Assembly (NCBI GenBank): GCA_964631275.1
Contig: CAZVWQ010000017.1
Coordinates: 1-32,885, forward strand
Reading direction: 5' to 3'
DNA length: 32,885 bases
From: CAZVWQ01 sp964631275
Lineage (GTDB): Bacteria > Patescibacteriota > JACMRA01
The notes under the pieces are model-generated. The model was not told the origin of the DNA and searched no databases. It saw nothing but the letters and a program-made list of their open reading frames with translations. The first letter of the stretch is position 1; each line of letters opens with the position of its first letter. Made by a program: the position numbers and the translations under genes. Shown one piece after another: positions 13,842-22,624 of this stretch.

Positions 13842-16403
13842 TTAAGCAATTTCTTTAACTTTAACTTTTGAACTGTTTTTAATTTTAGCTTCTACTTTTT
13901 TACCTTTTACTCTAACTTCGATGTTAGAAGTTTTCGGATTGTCTAAAATAAACTCAGCTATTACGTCTTGAACCTCTCCAGCTACAATAGACTTTACTTC
14001 TCTAGCCCCATATTCTAATTTAGAATTGCATTTTTCTACTAAATAGTCAATTATTTTATTATCAAAACTAATAGTTCTTCCTTGTTTGAGCAAATGTTTT
14101 TGAAGTTCTCCAAGTTCTTTATAAATAATTTTTTCTAAAACAGCTTTACCAATCGGCCTAAAAACAATTTTACTAGTTATTCTTCCTAAAATTTCTGGTT
14201 TTATGCTTTTTTCTAATTCATCCATAACTTGCTTACGAATATTTTGATAATCTTCTTCGTCTCCTTGATCTGGATCAGTAAATCCGAGCTTAGAAGCAAA
14301 TTTATTTAATCTATTTTTACCTAGATTAGAAGTCATAAAAATCAAAGCATGTTCACAGCTAACTGAACTACCTTTAGCATCTGTAACAACGCCATCTTCT
14401 AGCATTTGTAAAAGAATGTTTAGATTTTCGGGGTGACCTTTTTCAATCTCATCAAAAAGAATTACAGAATATGGTCTCTTTCTTAAAAATTCTGTAAGCT
14501 GAGGAGCGTCATCATAACCTACATAACCAGCTGGAGCTCCAAGTAATCGACTCATTTGGTGTCTTTCCCTAAATTCGCTCATGTCGATCTTTAGGAGATA
14601 TTTAGAAGGATCTCCATAAAGTTCCTTGGTTAAGACCTTAACTAATTCTGTTTTACCGACTCCAGTAGGTCCAAGCAACAAAAAACTAGCAATTGGCCCA
14701 GTATTTGGATTAACTCCAGCATAACTTCTTTTTAAGGCTTGAGAAATTTCACCAGTAGCTTCTTCTTGACCAAAAATTTGCCCGTCTAGACTTTCTTGAA
14801 GATTTTTAATTTGAATAAATATATTAGAGCTAATCCTAACTATTGGAACTCCTGAGACCTCAGAAACCACTTTTTCTAAAAGATCCTGAGTAACTACAGT
14901 TAACTCTTTGTTTTGTTTATTTTCCTGATTAAGTTTGGCTAATTTTTCTTCTAAATTTTTTTGATCAGATTCAAACTTTTTTGATAGGTTAAAGTCCTGA
15001 TTTAAGATAGCTTCATTTTTGTTTCTTATTAAATCCAAAATTTGTTTTTCTAAATCTATCCAATCTTTTTCACTTTTTTGATCAGCTTTGTTTTTTTCTG
15101 AGGCTTTAATTCTGGCTCTAACTAGAGTTTCGTCTAGAAGATCAATGGCTTTATCTGGGAAACGTCTTTCAGGGATAAACCTATCAGCATATTCAACCAT
15201 AGGCTTAAGAAGCTTATCTGGCATTACAGAATGGTGATAATCTTCATACATAGATTTAATTCCTTTAATTATATGAACCGTTTGAGAATTACTTGGCTCT
15301 TCTAGTCTAACTGGTTGAAATCTTCTTTCAAAAGCTTTATCTTTTTTGATTATGGTTCTGTATTCTTCTTCGGTTGTGGCACCGATAATACTAACTTCGC
15401 CTCTAGCCAAAGCAGGTTTTAGAATTCCTGACATTTCTGGACCTCCAGAGTTACCACTACCTCCAGCTCCAATAGCTGTATGAATTTCATCAATAAATAA
15501 AATAACATCCTTAGCAGCAATTACCTCTTGAATAATAGCTTTTAATCTTTGTTCAAATTCGCCTCGAAAGACCGAACCAGCAACCAAGTTAGCCACATCT
15601 AGATTTAAAACCTTCTTATCAGCTAACCATTCTGGAACCTTACCTTCGTTTATTCTCTTAACTAGCCCTTCGACTAAAGCTGTTTTACCCACTCCAGGTT
15701 CTCCTAGGATGATTGGATTATTTTTATTTTTTCTAGATAAAATTTGAATTAGTCTAGTTATTTCTTGTTCTCTTTCATAAATTTCAAAGCCTTTTTCTTG
15801 AATAACCCTTTGATTGATATTGGTAGTAAAAAATTCTAGTGCTGAATCTCTAGATCTAAGTTTTTTTTTGCCTTGATTTTGATTATCATTACTTGACTGT
15901 TTGTTAACTTCAGTTTGGGTATTTTGAGAATAAGAATTAAAAATAGAAGCTAGGATATCTTTAAGTTTTTGAGCACTAGCTTGAGTCATATTCATAATCT
16001 GTAAGCCGTGGGAGTCAGCTACATCGAGAACCCCATAAATTAAATGTTCGATACCGATATAGCTATAGCTGTAATTTTCGGCAACTCTAATAGCACTGTC
16101 TAGACATTGTTGTAGCTCATTAGTTATTTCTGGAAGTAAAGAAGAATTATTCCTTCTATTTGGGTCTGATTTTTGGAATCTTTCAAGGCCTTGTTTACGA
16201 ATAATATCTAAAAGTTCTTGATTAGATACATTATCTATAAAAGCCATTTGAAAAGGTAATCCATCTTGAGGTTGGGACAATATTCCAAATAGTAAGTGTT
16301 CGCTACCGATATAGCTATGACCTAGCTGAATGGCAATTTGCTGAGCTATAGCTAAAGCATTTTTAGCTCTAGAATCAAACTTTGGTAAAGCTGACGATGA
16401 CAT
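13842..16403 (-). CDS. clpC: ClpC-type AAA+ unfoldase (ClpP partner)
   Basis: 853 residues. Order: two Clp N-terminal repeats (about 8-60 and 86-155), then AAA+ module 1 with Walker A GEPGVGKT (234-241), Walker B ILFIDE (301-306) and arginine finger FERRF (358-362). A short coiled-coil/UVR-like middle (about 430-500) follows, then AAA+ module 2 with Walker A GPTGVGKT (578-585), Walker B VILFDE (647-652) and sensor-2 GAR (799-801). The middle is far too short for the ClpB disaggregase. A ClpP-docking tripeptide LGF is present at 706-708. Both support a ClpC-type protein that feeds ClpP; no clpP is in the window. It is a single gene with no CIRCE or CtsR site recognised; a D repeat ends 44 bases upstream. 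Confidence 0.92.
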   Translation of the reverse strand: MSSSALPKFDSRAKNALAIAQQIAIQLGHSYIGSEHLLFGILSQPQDGLPFQMAFIDNVSNQELLDIIRKQGLERFQKSDPNRRNNSSLLPEITNELQQCLDSAIRVAENYSYSYIGIEHLIYGVLDVADSHGLQIMNMTQASAQKLKDILASIFNSYSQNTQTEVNKQSSNDNQNQGKKKLRSRDSALEFFTTNINQRVIQEKGFEIYEREQEITRLIQILSRKNKNNPIILGEPGVGKTALVEGLVKRINEGKVPEWLADKKVLNLDVANLVAGSVFRGEFEQRLKAIIQEVIAAKDVILFIDEIHTAIGAGGSGNSGGPEMSGILKPALARGEVSIIGATTEEEYRTIIKKDKAFERRFQPVRLEEPSNSQTVHIIKGIKSMYEDYHHSVMPDKLLKPMVEYADRFIPERRFPDKAIDLLDETLVRARIKASEKNKADQKSEKDWIDLEKQILDLIRNKNEAILNQDFNLSKKFESDQKNLEEKLAKLNQENKQNKELTVVTQDLLEKVVSEVSGVPIVRISSNIFIQIKNLQESLDGQIFGQEEATGEISQALKRSYAGVNPNTGPIASFLLLGPTGVGKTELVKVLTKELYGDPSKYLLKIDMSEFRERHQMSRLLGAPAGYVGYDDAPQLTEFLRKRPYSVILFDEIEKGHPENLNILLQMLEDGVVTDAKGSSVSCEHALIFMTSNLGKNRLNKFASKLGFTDPDQGDEEDYQNIRKQVMDELEKSIKPEILGRITSKIVFRPIGKAVLEKIIYKELGELQKHLLKQGRTISFDNKIIDYLVEKCNSKLEYGAREVKSIVAGEVQDVIAEFILDNPKTSNIEVRVKGKKVEAKIKNSSKVKVKEIA

Positions 16404-16447
16404 AAATAAAAATTAATTTCTATAATTTTATGGTTAAAAATTTGTTT

Positions 16448-16557
16448 TATACTTAATTTACTCTCAAAATTTACATTTTTAAATCTTTAAAAGTCATGAA
16501 TACCCTAAAGTTTAATTAAGTTTAGCTCTACTGTCCAGTTTGGTTATGGAATAGCAT
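16448..16557 (-). repeat. D-family repeat, copy D3
   Basis: Read on the minus strand it ends AATTAAGTATA after AAAAATGTAAATTTTGAGAG, as D1 and D2 do, and contains AGAGCTAAACTTAATT in the same relative place. The distal end is diverged, without a clear TATA. It lies just upstream of clpC. Confidence 0.6.
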
Positions 16558-17155
16558 AGCTAATTAATTTGGTCTAGGCTCAAAAAATAACCTATTTTTT
16601 GCTTATTTTAAAATAAAAAGTACTAAATTTATGGAAAACTATTATTTTTACCTTGCTTAATCCAAAAAATAAATATTTTTCGTTTATGTTTGCAATTATT
16701 GCAAGATATATCTGCTGATAAATACTACTATTTATAGCAAATTTGTACAAGCATTTATTTCTAAAATTTTTAGAAAAATAAAATTAAAGATTGAAACATT
16801 TATTTAAATTTAGTTTAATTTAAGATTTACCGTATAATGAATCTGTATATACGATTTAGACCTTTTTTAAGTCAGGTTTATAATTAATAAAATTTTCTAA
16901 AAGTATGAAGGTTAGCTGTATTTTACTTTCTATTTCGTTTTAGCTACATAATTTAGCATAATCCGATAAATAAGTAATTTAGTATTTTTGAGTATAGATA
17001 AGCTTATAGGTAGTATTTTTTTATTAATAATTTTACGGGAGTTGTCTTATCTAACTTAGATAGAAGAATAAATAAAAATATTTTTTTTGGCAAGTAAGTT
17101 GCTAAGTTGCTAATTAATTCTAGAGTTTTTGTTACTTTTTCTAAGCTAATAATCA

Positions 17156-17239
17156 TGCCTCAAAACCTATTTTACTGTTGATTAATATCTATTTTATGGG
17201 ATCAAAGTTTTGTAAATTTGAGTTATAGGATAAGATATT
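17156..17239 (+). repeat. B-family repeat, copy B3
   Basis: Contains TTTTACTGTTGATTAATATC, ATTTTATGGG and TTTTGTAAATTTGAG, ending GATAAGATATTG. It closely matches B2 and lies about 60 bases past the end of the shortened pyruvate kinase gene. Confidence 0.65.
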
Positions 17240-17299
17240 GTTTGGTATGTTAAAACCTTTTGTACTAAGCTAAAAACAAGTTTAAAAAAACCTAAAATG

Positions 17300-18349
17300 T
17301 TATAAATTACTTGCCAAATCAATAAACTCACTCATTAATTGAACACACTTTTTTGGATATTGGCCAGCGGCAGTTTCTCCTGAGAGCATTACATAGTTTG
17401 CTTTATCTATAATGACAGCTCGATACAAATCACTTAGCTCAGAACGTAGCGGCACAGGCGAAGAAAACATGCTTTCTAAAATTTGAGTAGCTACAATAAA
17501 TTCTTTATTTTGATTTTTACAAGTTTTAATAATTTTTTCTTGTAAAAAAGGAACTTGAATGTGCAATGGTAATGTCTCCAAAGCCATATCTCCTCTAGCT
17601 ACCATTATCATGTCTGAATATTTAACAATCTCAGTAATATTTGTAATAGCTTCAGCCATTTCAATTTTGGTACAAATTTTAGGAAAGTAAGTTTCTAAGT
17701 CAATACCAGCCGTTAGTAGAACTTCTTTAATAAATTCATTTAAACTTTCTAGGTCGTGAAGTTTTTTTACAAAACTTGGAGCTATATAATCTGGTTTTAA
17801 GATAGGTAAAATTTGATTTAAAAATTCTTTATCCCTAGGTACTAAAAAATCCATTTCTACTCTTGATTCAGGGAGGTTAACACCTTTATTACTTTTGATA
17901 ATTCCTTTGTTAAAAGTCTCTAAAATTACAGTTTTATCTTCAATGTCAATAACTTTTGTGACTACTTTTCCATCATCTATCAGTAATAACTTATTAGTCT
18001 CCAAGAAATTAGCAATTTCTATATTGCTACTAATGAGGTCTATATTTTTTCCTTGATAATTATACTTTTGAGGATATTTTTTTTCTTGATTTTCTGCCTC
18101 TATGGCAATTAATTGCCCTGAGCTGACCTCTAAGACTTCATCTAAATTACCAACTAATATTTTTGGACCAGCTAAATCAAGCATGATTTCTAAGCCTGCT
18201 TCTTGGGCTAATTTCCCTATTTTAGTGTGCCAATCAATAGTTCCATGGCTAAAATTAAATCTAGCAATTTTTACTTTATTTTTAGCGAAAAACTCTAAGA
18301 TTTCTAATTTTTCAGAACTAGGACCAATAGTGGCTATGATTTTTGTCAT
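17300..18349 (-). CDS. pyk: Pyruvate kinase lacking the C-terminal domain
   Basis: 349 residues against about 470. Pyruvate kinase makes pyruvate and ATP from PEP and ADP, the last step of glycolysis. The A domain start (KIIATIGPSS, then R30, N32, S34 and H35 in ARFNFSHG), the B domain (about 70-165), the catalytic lysine block CTKIEMAEAI, the metal site MVARGDMALE and the block MLSGETAAGQYP are all present. The protein stops just after this block, so the whole regulatory C domain, which binds allosteric effectors and forms a subunit interface in typical enzymes, is missing. The catalytic residues look intact, so it may be an unregulated enzyme. No remnant of the C domain is seen downstream. 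Confidence 0.88.
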   Translation of the reverse strand: MTKIIATIGPSSEKLEILEFFAKNKVKIARFNFSHGTIDWHTKIGKLAQEAGLEIMLDLAGPKILVGNLDEVLEVSSGQLIAIEAENQEKKYPQKYNYQGKNIDLISSNIEIANFLETNKLLLIDDGKVVTKVIDIEDKTVILETFNKGIIKSNKGVNLPESRVEMDFLVPRDKEFLNQILPILKPDYIAPSFVKKLHDLESLNEFIKEVLLTAGIDLETYFPKICTKIEMAEAITNITEIVKYSDMIMVARGDMALETLPLHIQVPFLQEKIIKTCKNQNKEFIVATQILESMFSSPVPLRSELSDLYRAVIIDKANYVMLSGETAAGQYPKKCVQLMSEFIDLASNL

Positions 18350-18695
18350 TTTAGTGTTTATTTAGTAAAATTGTATTTTTGCTGAATGCAAAATTCTTAA
18401 GCTTTTATTTAGATATTCATATTATTAGGTCAAATTAATTTTTTGGCAAAAAGACACTCGAGTAACATTTATTACTAACCTTATTGCTGAAAAAATGACT
18501 CGCTTTTTATTTTAAAATAAAAATTACTATATCTTCTGGCTAATTTTTAGTAACTACCAATTAAGAATTTTTGCTTATAAATATCTAAGTTAAGTAATAG
18601 CAAATATATTGAATATAAATCTATGCAAAACATTACTTATTATATTTAAAAAATTAACTATTTTGAAAAGTTTCAGGATAAGATTAATGATGGAT

Positions 18696-18810
18696 TATAC
18701 TTATTTTGTAATTAAATTTGACAGTAGGTCTAAACTTAATTCAATTTTGAACATATTTTATAACTTTTTAAGGTTTTAAAATGTAAATTTTAGAAAGTGA
18801 ATTAAGTATA
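18696..18810 (+). repeat. D-family TATA-bounded repeat, copy D2 (115 bp)
   Basis: From TATACTTATTTTG to GAATTAAGTATA, with terminal inverted repeat TATACTTA/TAAGTATA. Shared with D1: CTTAATTCAATTTTG, CTTTTTAAGGTTT and AAATGTAAATTTTAGAAAG-type blocks. Confidence 0.7.
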
Positions 18811-18913
18811 AATTATATTTAAGGTATAACATACCACACTAAATTTTTAGGAGTTATTAGGTATAAATTTTAGAGCAAGTTTTTAGGAGATGTAAAATTC
18901 TAAATCATGTATT

Positions 18914-18972
18914 AAATCTTATTCCATAAATCAGTTTACAAAATTTTAACCCATAAAATAGGTGTTAAGATA
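18914..18972 (-). repeat. B-family repeat, copy B5
   Basis: On the minus strand it reads ATATCTTAACACC, TATTTTATGGG, TTAAAATTTTGTAAACTG and GGAATAAGATTTAAT, a diverged B copy ending about 40 bases before tRNA-Arg. Confidence 0.5.
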
Positions 18973-19010
18973 TGATTAAATAAAAGAAAAAAAAGATGGT
19001 CCCAAAAGCA

Positions 19011-19087
19011 GCAGTCGTAGCTCAGAGGATTAGAGCATCTGGTTGCGGTCCAGAAGGTCGCAGGTTCGAATCCTGCCGATTGCACCA
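19011..19087 (+). tRNA. tRNA-Arg (anticodon GCG)
   Basis: A 77-base cloverleaf: acceptor GCAGTCG/CGATTGC (one G-U pair), D arm GCTC/GAGC, anticodon stem TCTGG/CCAGA with loop TTGCGGT, variable AGGTC, T arm GCAGG/CCTGC with TTCGAAT, and encoded CCA. The anticodon is GCG, reading CGC and CGU. Most bacteria read these with an ACG (inosine) tRNA, so GCG is unusual. The end of prmC overlaps it on the opposite strand by 58 bases. Confidence 0.97.
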
Positions 19088-19896
19088 AGAGTGTAATGAT
19101 TAAAACCGAACAAAAACCTTTCTTTGCCCATATAGTCTTTTATAATTATTACTTTTTGGCAAAGTTTTTTTAGTTTTTTACTAGCTTTACGAATATTTCT
19201 AGAGTCAAGTTCAAAAGCGAAAAAATTAAATTTAAGATCTAAATACTGAATTTGTCTAAGCAAAGTGCTAAAAAGATTTAGCCCATCGTAACCTGAATAA
19301 ATAGACTTTCTTGGCTCAAAGTTAATTAAATTTTCTTTGGATTTTAAGATATCCTGTATAGGGACATACGGTAAATTAGCAACTAAGACTAGATTTCTCT
19401 CTTTTTTTAAAATTTGTTTAAGTTTTTTATTCTTAAGTAAATCTGACTGAAAGAAATTTATTTTCTTTGATTTTTGATTTTTTAGTTTAAGATTTTGTTG
19501 ACTAATCTGTATTGCTTTAGGGTTGGTGTCTATAGCTAAATATGATTTAAAAATTTTATTTTGTAAAAAGTTTAGACTAATTACTCCAGTCCCAATGCCC
19601 ACTTCTAAGCAAATTGTGTTTTGCAAGAATTTTTTTAAACTACAAATTTTAGTAACCAGTTCTTCTGTCTCTGGCCTAGGAATAAGTAAACCTTCATCTA
19701 AAAAATACTCTTGGCCTAAAAAATTACATTTTTTGAGAATATAGCTTAATGGATAGCCTTTTCTAAGAAGTTTCTTGTAGTTCTCAAATTCTGCTACTTT
19801 ATCTAAATCTAAAGAATAGTTATTAAGAATTATATTTGTTATAGAAGTATCTAAAATCTCAGCTAATAAAACCTTATCCAAAAAAGAATTGTACAC
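19030..19896 (-). CDS. prmC: Release-factor glutamine methyltransferase (PrmC), 3' end in tRNA
   Basis: 288 residues. PrmC methylates the glutamine of the GGQ motif of RF1 and RF2. Visible are the N-terminal helical region with LLIPRPETEEL (71-80), the SAM-binding motif EVGIGTG (98-104), and the catalytic NLPYVP (174-179), in place of the more usual NPPY. The recognisable protein ends near KERFLFGFN (about residue 266). The last 20 or so residues (with GRIRTCDLLDRNQML) are read from the antisense of tRNA-Arg, where the first stop lies. The start is GTG; I see no ATG nearby upstream. The catalytic part looks intact. The tail is probably tolerated junk, or the sign of a displaced 3' end. Confidence 0.85.
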   Translation of the reverse strand: MYNSFLDKVLLAEILDTSITNIILNNYSLDLDKVAEFENYKKLLRKGYPLSYILKKCNFLGQEYFLDEGLLIPRPETEELVTKICSLKKFLQNTICLEVGIGTGVISLNFLQNKIFKSYLAIDTNPKAIQISQQNLKLKNQKSKKINFFQSDLLKNKKLKQILKKERNLVLVANLPYVPIQDILKSKENLINFEPRKSIYSGYDGLNLFSTLLRQIQYLDLKFNFFAFELDSRNIRKASKKLKKLCQKVIIIKDYMGKERFLFGFNHYTLGAIGRIRTCDLLDRNQML

Positions 19897-20135
19897 TGGG
19901 CAGAAAACAAAAAATAAAAATATAGAGTTCTAGTTCTATTTATAAATTTTATAAATAAAAAACACAACTGCAAAATTGTTTAAAAAACTATTTGTAAGCG
20001 TATCAAAATTTAAAAAAATATAGTATTTACACAGAAATTACTTATAATTTACTAGATTTCTTACAAAATAAACTAAAAATAATAGATCAAATTATCTTAA
20101 ACTAAACTACAGAAATATATTTTTTAATCTAAGAT

Positions 20136-20237
20136 TATACTTATATTAATCTAAATTAGGATTTTTTGAAGTTTATTTAGACCTAATTAAAACTAAAAAT
20201 TTAGATCCTGAAAAACTAGAATTTGTTTTGCGGTATA
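20136..20237 (+). repeat. G-family repeat, copy G5
   Basis: Starts TATACTTATATTAATC, contains AAATTAGGATTTTTTGAAGT, and ends TTTGTTTTGCGGTATA. It is shorter than the 125-bp copies through internal loss. Its final TATA (20234-20237) opens repeat A6. Confidence 0.6.
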
Positions 20238-20320
20238 CCCAATCTGTTTATTTTTACCCTAAATTTAGCTTTTTATAAGGAAATAAATCCTTTATTTAAA
20301 GTAAGTTCTTAGCCGCAACT
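20234..20320 (-). repeat. A-family repeat, copy A6
   Basis: Plus-strand reading TATACCCAATCTGTTT, ACCCTAAATTTAGC, AAATAAATCCTTTATTT and AAGTTCTTAGC, the same order as in A4 (23637-23761). The GGGTATA end is missing; sequence identity fades near 20320. Confidence 0.65.
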
Positions 20321-20340
20321 ATTAAGAAAGCTAAGAAATG

Positions 20341-20446
20341 CGTAAACTAAAAAGTGTCAAAGTTATGTAAAACTGTTAGTTTTATTATATTTATTTAATC
20401 AAAAAAAGAAAAATTTTAAAAGATTTTGAGACAAGATAAATATTTG
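20341..20446 (+). repeat. H-family repeat, copy H3
   Basis: Has TAAAAAGTGTCAAAG, GTAAAACTGTTAGTTTTA and TTTTGAGACAAGATAAATAT, in the order seen at 3841-3955 and 22521-22620. Similarity is moderate and ends are uncertain. Confidence 0.4.
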
Positions 20447-20467
20447 AATAAATCAAAAAACTTATGC

Positions 20468-21040
20468 CTAAAAGCTAACTTCAGGAACTTTTCTTTCTTC
20501 TTCTGGATTTTCAAGTTCAAAAAATTCTTTTTCTTTAGCTCCAGCTAAACCTTTGAATAATACTGCTGGAAATTGCATCTGAAAAGTATTATAATCATTG
20601 ACAGTTTGGTTAAAGAATCTTCTAGAGGCTAAAATTCTATCTTCAGTGTTAGTTAATTCTTCTTGTAAAGCTAAAAAGTTTTGGTTAGATTTTAAGTCAG
20701 GATAACTTTCAGATAAGGCAAATAACTGTCTTAGGGCTCCAGAAAGTATATTTTCAGCGGCTGCTTTTTCTTTAGTTAGGCCAGAAATATCAATAGCCTG
20801 TTGCCTAGCTTTGATAACTTTTTCTAATGTCTCTTGCTCAAAGTTTTTTGCCCCTTTGACCGTATTAATAAGATTAGGAATCAGGTCATATCTTCTTTTA
20901 AGTTGAACATCAATATCACTCTCAGATTCGCTAACCCGATTTTTGAGTTGGATTAGTTTGTTATAAACGCCTATTGCGTACAAAATTACCCCCAAAACAA
21001 TTACTCCTAAACCAATTAAAATAATAAATATTAGTCCCAT
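20468..21040 (-). CDS. lemA: LemA family membrane protein
   Basis: 190 residues, normal size. One N-terminal membrane segment at about 3-26, then a long helical, probably coiled-coil domain. Diagnostic family blocks are VQLKRRYDLIPNLINTVKG (about 47-65), LKSNQNFLALQEELTNTED, and RRFFNQTVNDYN followed by FPAVLF. The molecular role of LemA is not settled; it is common in bacteria, often beside HtpX-type or TPM-domain genes, neither of which is here. It lies 60 bases after the CcdA-like gene on the same strand and may share its transcript. Confidence 0.92.
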   Translation of the reverse strand: MGLIFIILIGLGVIVLGVILYAIGVYNKLIQLKNRVSESESDIDVQLKRRYDLIPNLINTVKGAKNFEQETLEKVIKARQQAIDISGLTKEKAAAENILSGALRQLFALSESYPDLKSNQNFLALQEELTNTEDRILASRRFFNQTVNDYNTFQMQFPAVLFKGLAGAKEKEFFELENPEEERKVPEVSF

Positions 21041-21100
21041 AATGTAAATATTAAATTTTTTAAAGTTATATTTAAATTTCTAAGGTATGTCAATTTTTTA

Positions 21101-21973
21101 TTATAGCAGTCTAATACCAACAGCAACTTCATAAGTTATCCAAAAACCAAATAACAACATAATTATACCCGAAATTAATTGTACTAGGCGATTATATTTT
21201 GTGCTAATTCCAGTAGCTTGAAGGGTAAACATGGCAATTGCAAAAATTAACAAATCGTCTAACATAAAAATTAAAACATACAAAAGTAAATAAGCATGTT
21301 TACTCAAGCCAACAACTTCTTGAGTAGCTAATAAATTAGTATAAATAGCAGGCAGAGCGGCCGAACATAGTAATTCAAAAAGGTTAACGCTAAAAGCCAA
21401 AATTACGATTCCTAAAATAGAAATCCAAATATTCTTTTGACTGACTATACCTTGTAGTTTTTTAAAAGTTTTTTGTTTTTCAACTTTTTCTCCAACTTTA
21501 CAGCCAGACTCATCTTTCTCCAAAAAATAACTTCGAATCGACCATAGACCTATACCAACAGCAATTAAAGCAATTATAGCTCTAGTCCAAGCGATAAAAC
21601 CTATCAACTCATTGATATTTAACCAGGCAGTCAAAAATAAATAGTAAGAAAATCCCGAAACTAAAAGAAAAATTCCTCCTAAAAGCCACCTTTTTAGAAC
21701 ATTTTTTTCTTCTAAAAGTAAAGAAATTAAAAATAAAAGTACCCACATGGCACAAGGGTTGAAGCCATCAACTATGGCTACTAGGACAGTTATGAGTGGT
21801 AAGGATAGCCCACTAAGGTCTGCTTTACCAAAGTTTATTCCAAAAATCTCTAAGTCAATTTCCTCATGAGCAGCTTCAGCTAAGGTTTGAATTGATATAA
21901 AGCTAGAACCTAATACTAAGACAAAAATTATAAATAAAAAATAAAATTTAAGTTGAAATATTTTTTTGAACAT
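21101..21973 (-). CDS. CcdA/DsbD-like thiol electron-transfer membrane protein
   Basis: 290 residues with an N-terminal hydrophobic signal-like segment (about 8-31, possible cleavage after LAEA), a short outside stretch, then about six membrane helices. Two cysteines sit in matching places: C74 in GFNPCAMW and C203 in LLCSAALP. This is the pattern of the paired, proline-associated cysteines of CcdA and the DsbD membrane domain, which carry reducing electrons from cytoplasmic thioredoxin to the outside. The match is structural rather than close. The membrane thioredoxin-rhodanese protein encoded upstream on the same strand is a likely electron acceptor. No cytochrome c genes are present, so envelope thiol reduction is more likely than c-type biogenesis. 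Confidence 0.75.
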   Translation of the reverse strand: MFKKIFQLKFYFLFIIFVLVLGSSFISIQTLAEAAHEEIDLEIFGINFGKADLSGLSLPLITVLVAIVDGFNPCAMWVLLFLISLLLEEKNVLKRWLLGGIFLLVSGFSYYLFLTAWLNINELIGFIAWTRAIIALIAVGIGLWSIRSYFLEKDESGCKVGEKVEKQKTFKKLQGIVSQKNIWISILGIVILAFSVNLFELLCSAALPAIYTNLLATQEVVGLSKHAYLLLYVLIFMLDDLLIFAIAMFTLQATGISTKYNRLVQLISGIIMLLFGFWITYEVAVGIRLL

Positions 21974-22210
21974 TTTTTTATCTGTAAGATTAAATTTCTA
22001 TAAAATTTTACTAACTTTACTTGAAATTTAATAATTAATACGTTGATATTTAATAAATTATAGTGCTTATTTTTATAAGCATGTTGGTTGAACTTGTTTC
22101 TTTAAGCAAATAGTGATCTTTAAAATAAAATAGTTTTAGTTATTTTTTACTTTAAAATAAACAAAAATGATTATAGGAGAATTGTTTTTTTCAAAAAAAG
22201 CCTTACAAAG

Positions 22211-22292
22211 CTTCCGCAGGCAACCACTATACTTTGTATTTAAATACTTAACTAAAGCTACATTTAGTAGTAAAATTCAATTCTTGCGGAAG
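22211..22292 (+). repeat. 82-bp element with 10-bp inverted ends, copy I1
   Basis: Starts CTTCCGCAGG and ends CTTGCGGAAG, an inverted repeat with one mismatch. An inverted copy of the whole unit lies at 26900-26985 with roughly nine of ten bases matching, including GTATTTAAATACTTAACTAA. Clearly more GC at its ends than the surroundings. Compact size and inverted ends suggest a miniature mobile element. Confidence 0.75.
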
Positions 22293-22330
22293 TCTTGCTT
22301 AAATCTATGCCAGTTTTACACAATAATGAC

Positions 22331-22451
22331 AAATCAATCCAAATTAGGACTTTTTTGAATTTTTAAAAATTACTTTTTGATGCTGATTAAGTCAAATAAA
22401 AACAGAAATTTAAATTTCCAAGAAAACTAAATTTACCTTATGTAAAGTATA
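22331..22451 (+). repeat. G-family repeat, copy G2
   Basis: Contains AATCAATCCAAATTAGGACT, TACTTTTTGATGCTGATTAA and ends GTAAAGTATA. The left end lacks the TATA seen in other copies. It lies 38 bases after element I1. Confidence 0.65.
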
Positions 22452-22520
22452 AATTGTATTTAAGATATGTAAAAATAATACGCTAGTTACTTTTTAGTTA
22501 TGCAAGTAGAAGTTAGCTTA

Positions 22521-22620
22521 GATATAAAATAAAAAGTACTAATATTATGTGAAACTATAACTTTTACTTATCTCTGATAAAACAAATATAGGTTTTTGAG
22601 AGGTTTTAAGGCAAGCTTAT
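22521..22620 (+). repeat. H-family repeat, copy H2
   Basis: Carries AAAATAAAAAGTACTAATAT, TGTGAAACTATAACTTTTAC and GAGGTTTTAAGGCAAGCTTA, matching the order in H1 and H3. It abuts the 3' end of the thioredoxin-rhodanese gene. Confidence 0.45.
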
Positions 22621-22624
22621 TTTT

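Larger units (their letters stand above)
16404..17299. other. Long intergenic region upstream of clpC
   Basis: About 900 bases without a supported gene between clpC and pyruvate kinase (both minus). It contains a D repeat in reverse (16448-16557), H-like sequence around 16600-16680, and a B repeat (17156-17239). The central part (16690-17150) is AT-rich with nothing recognised. Confidence 0.55.
18350..19010. other. Intergenic region upstream of pyk and tRNA-Arg
   Basis: Contains a D repeat (18696-18810) and a reverse B repeat (18914-18972). Nothing gene-like was seen in 18350-18690. The promoters for pyk (minus) and tRNA-Arg (plus) should be here; none stands out. Confidence 0.55.
19897..20467. 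other. Intergenic region with G-A repeat pair
   Basis: Contains a G repeat (20136-20237) joined to an A repeat (20234-20320) and an H-like repeat (20341-20446). Bases 19897-20130 are AT-rich with nothing recognised. Confidence 0.55.
21974..22624. other. Intergenic region with palindromic-ended element, G and H repeats
   Basis: Holds an 82-bp element with inverted ends (22211-22292), a G repeat (22331-22451) and an H repeat (22521-22620). A 63-codon frame at 22167-22358 spans the element and has no gene-like features; I do not call it. Confidence 0.6.

Noticed and set aside
13842..16403. ClpB disaggregase
   Set aside because: The middle coiled-coil is too short for ClpB and a ClpP-docking LGF is present, so ClpC fits better.
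22167..22358. 63-codon plus-strand frame upstream of the CcdA-like gene
   Set aside because: It covers the I1 element and a G repeat; the translated sequence is explained by repeat DNA.
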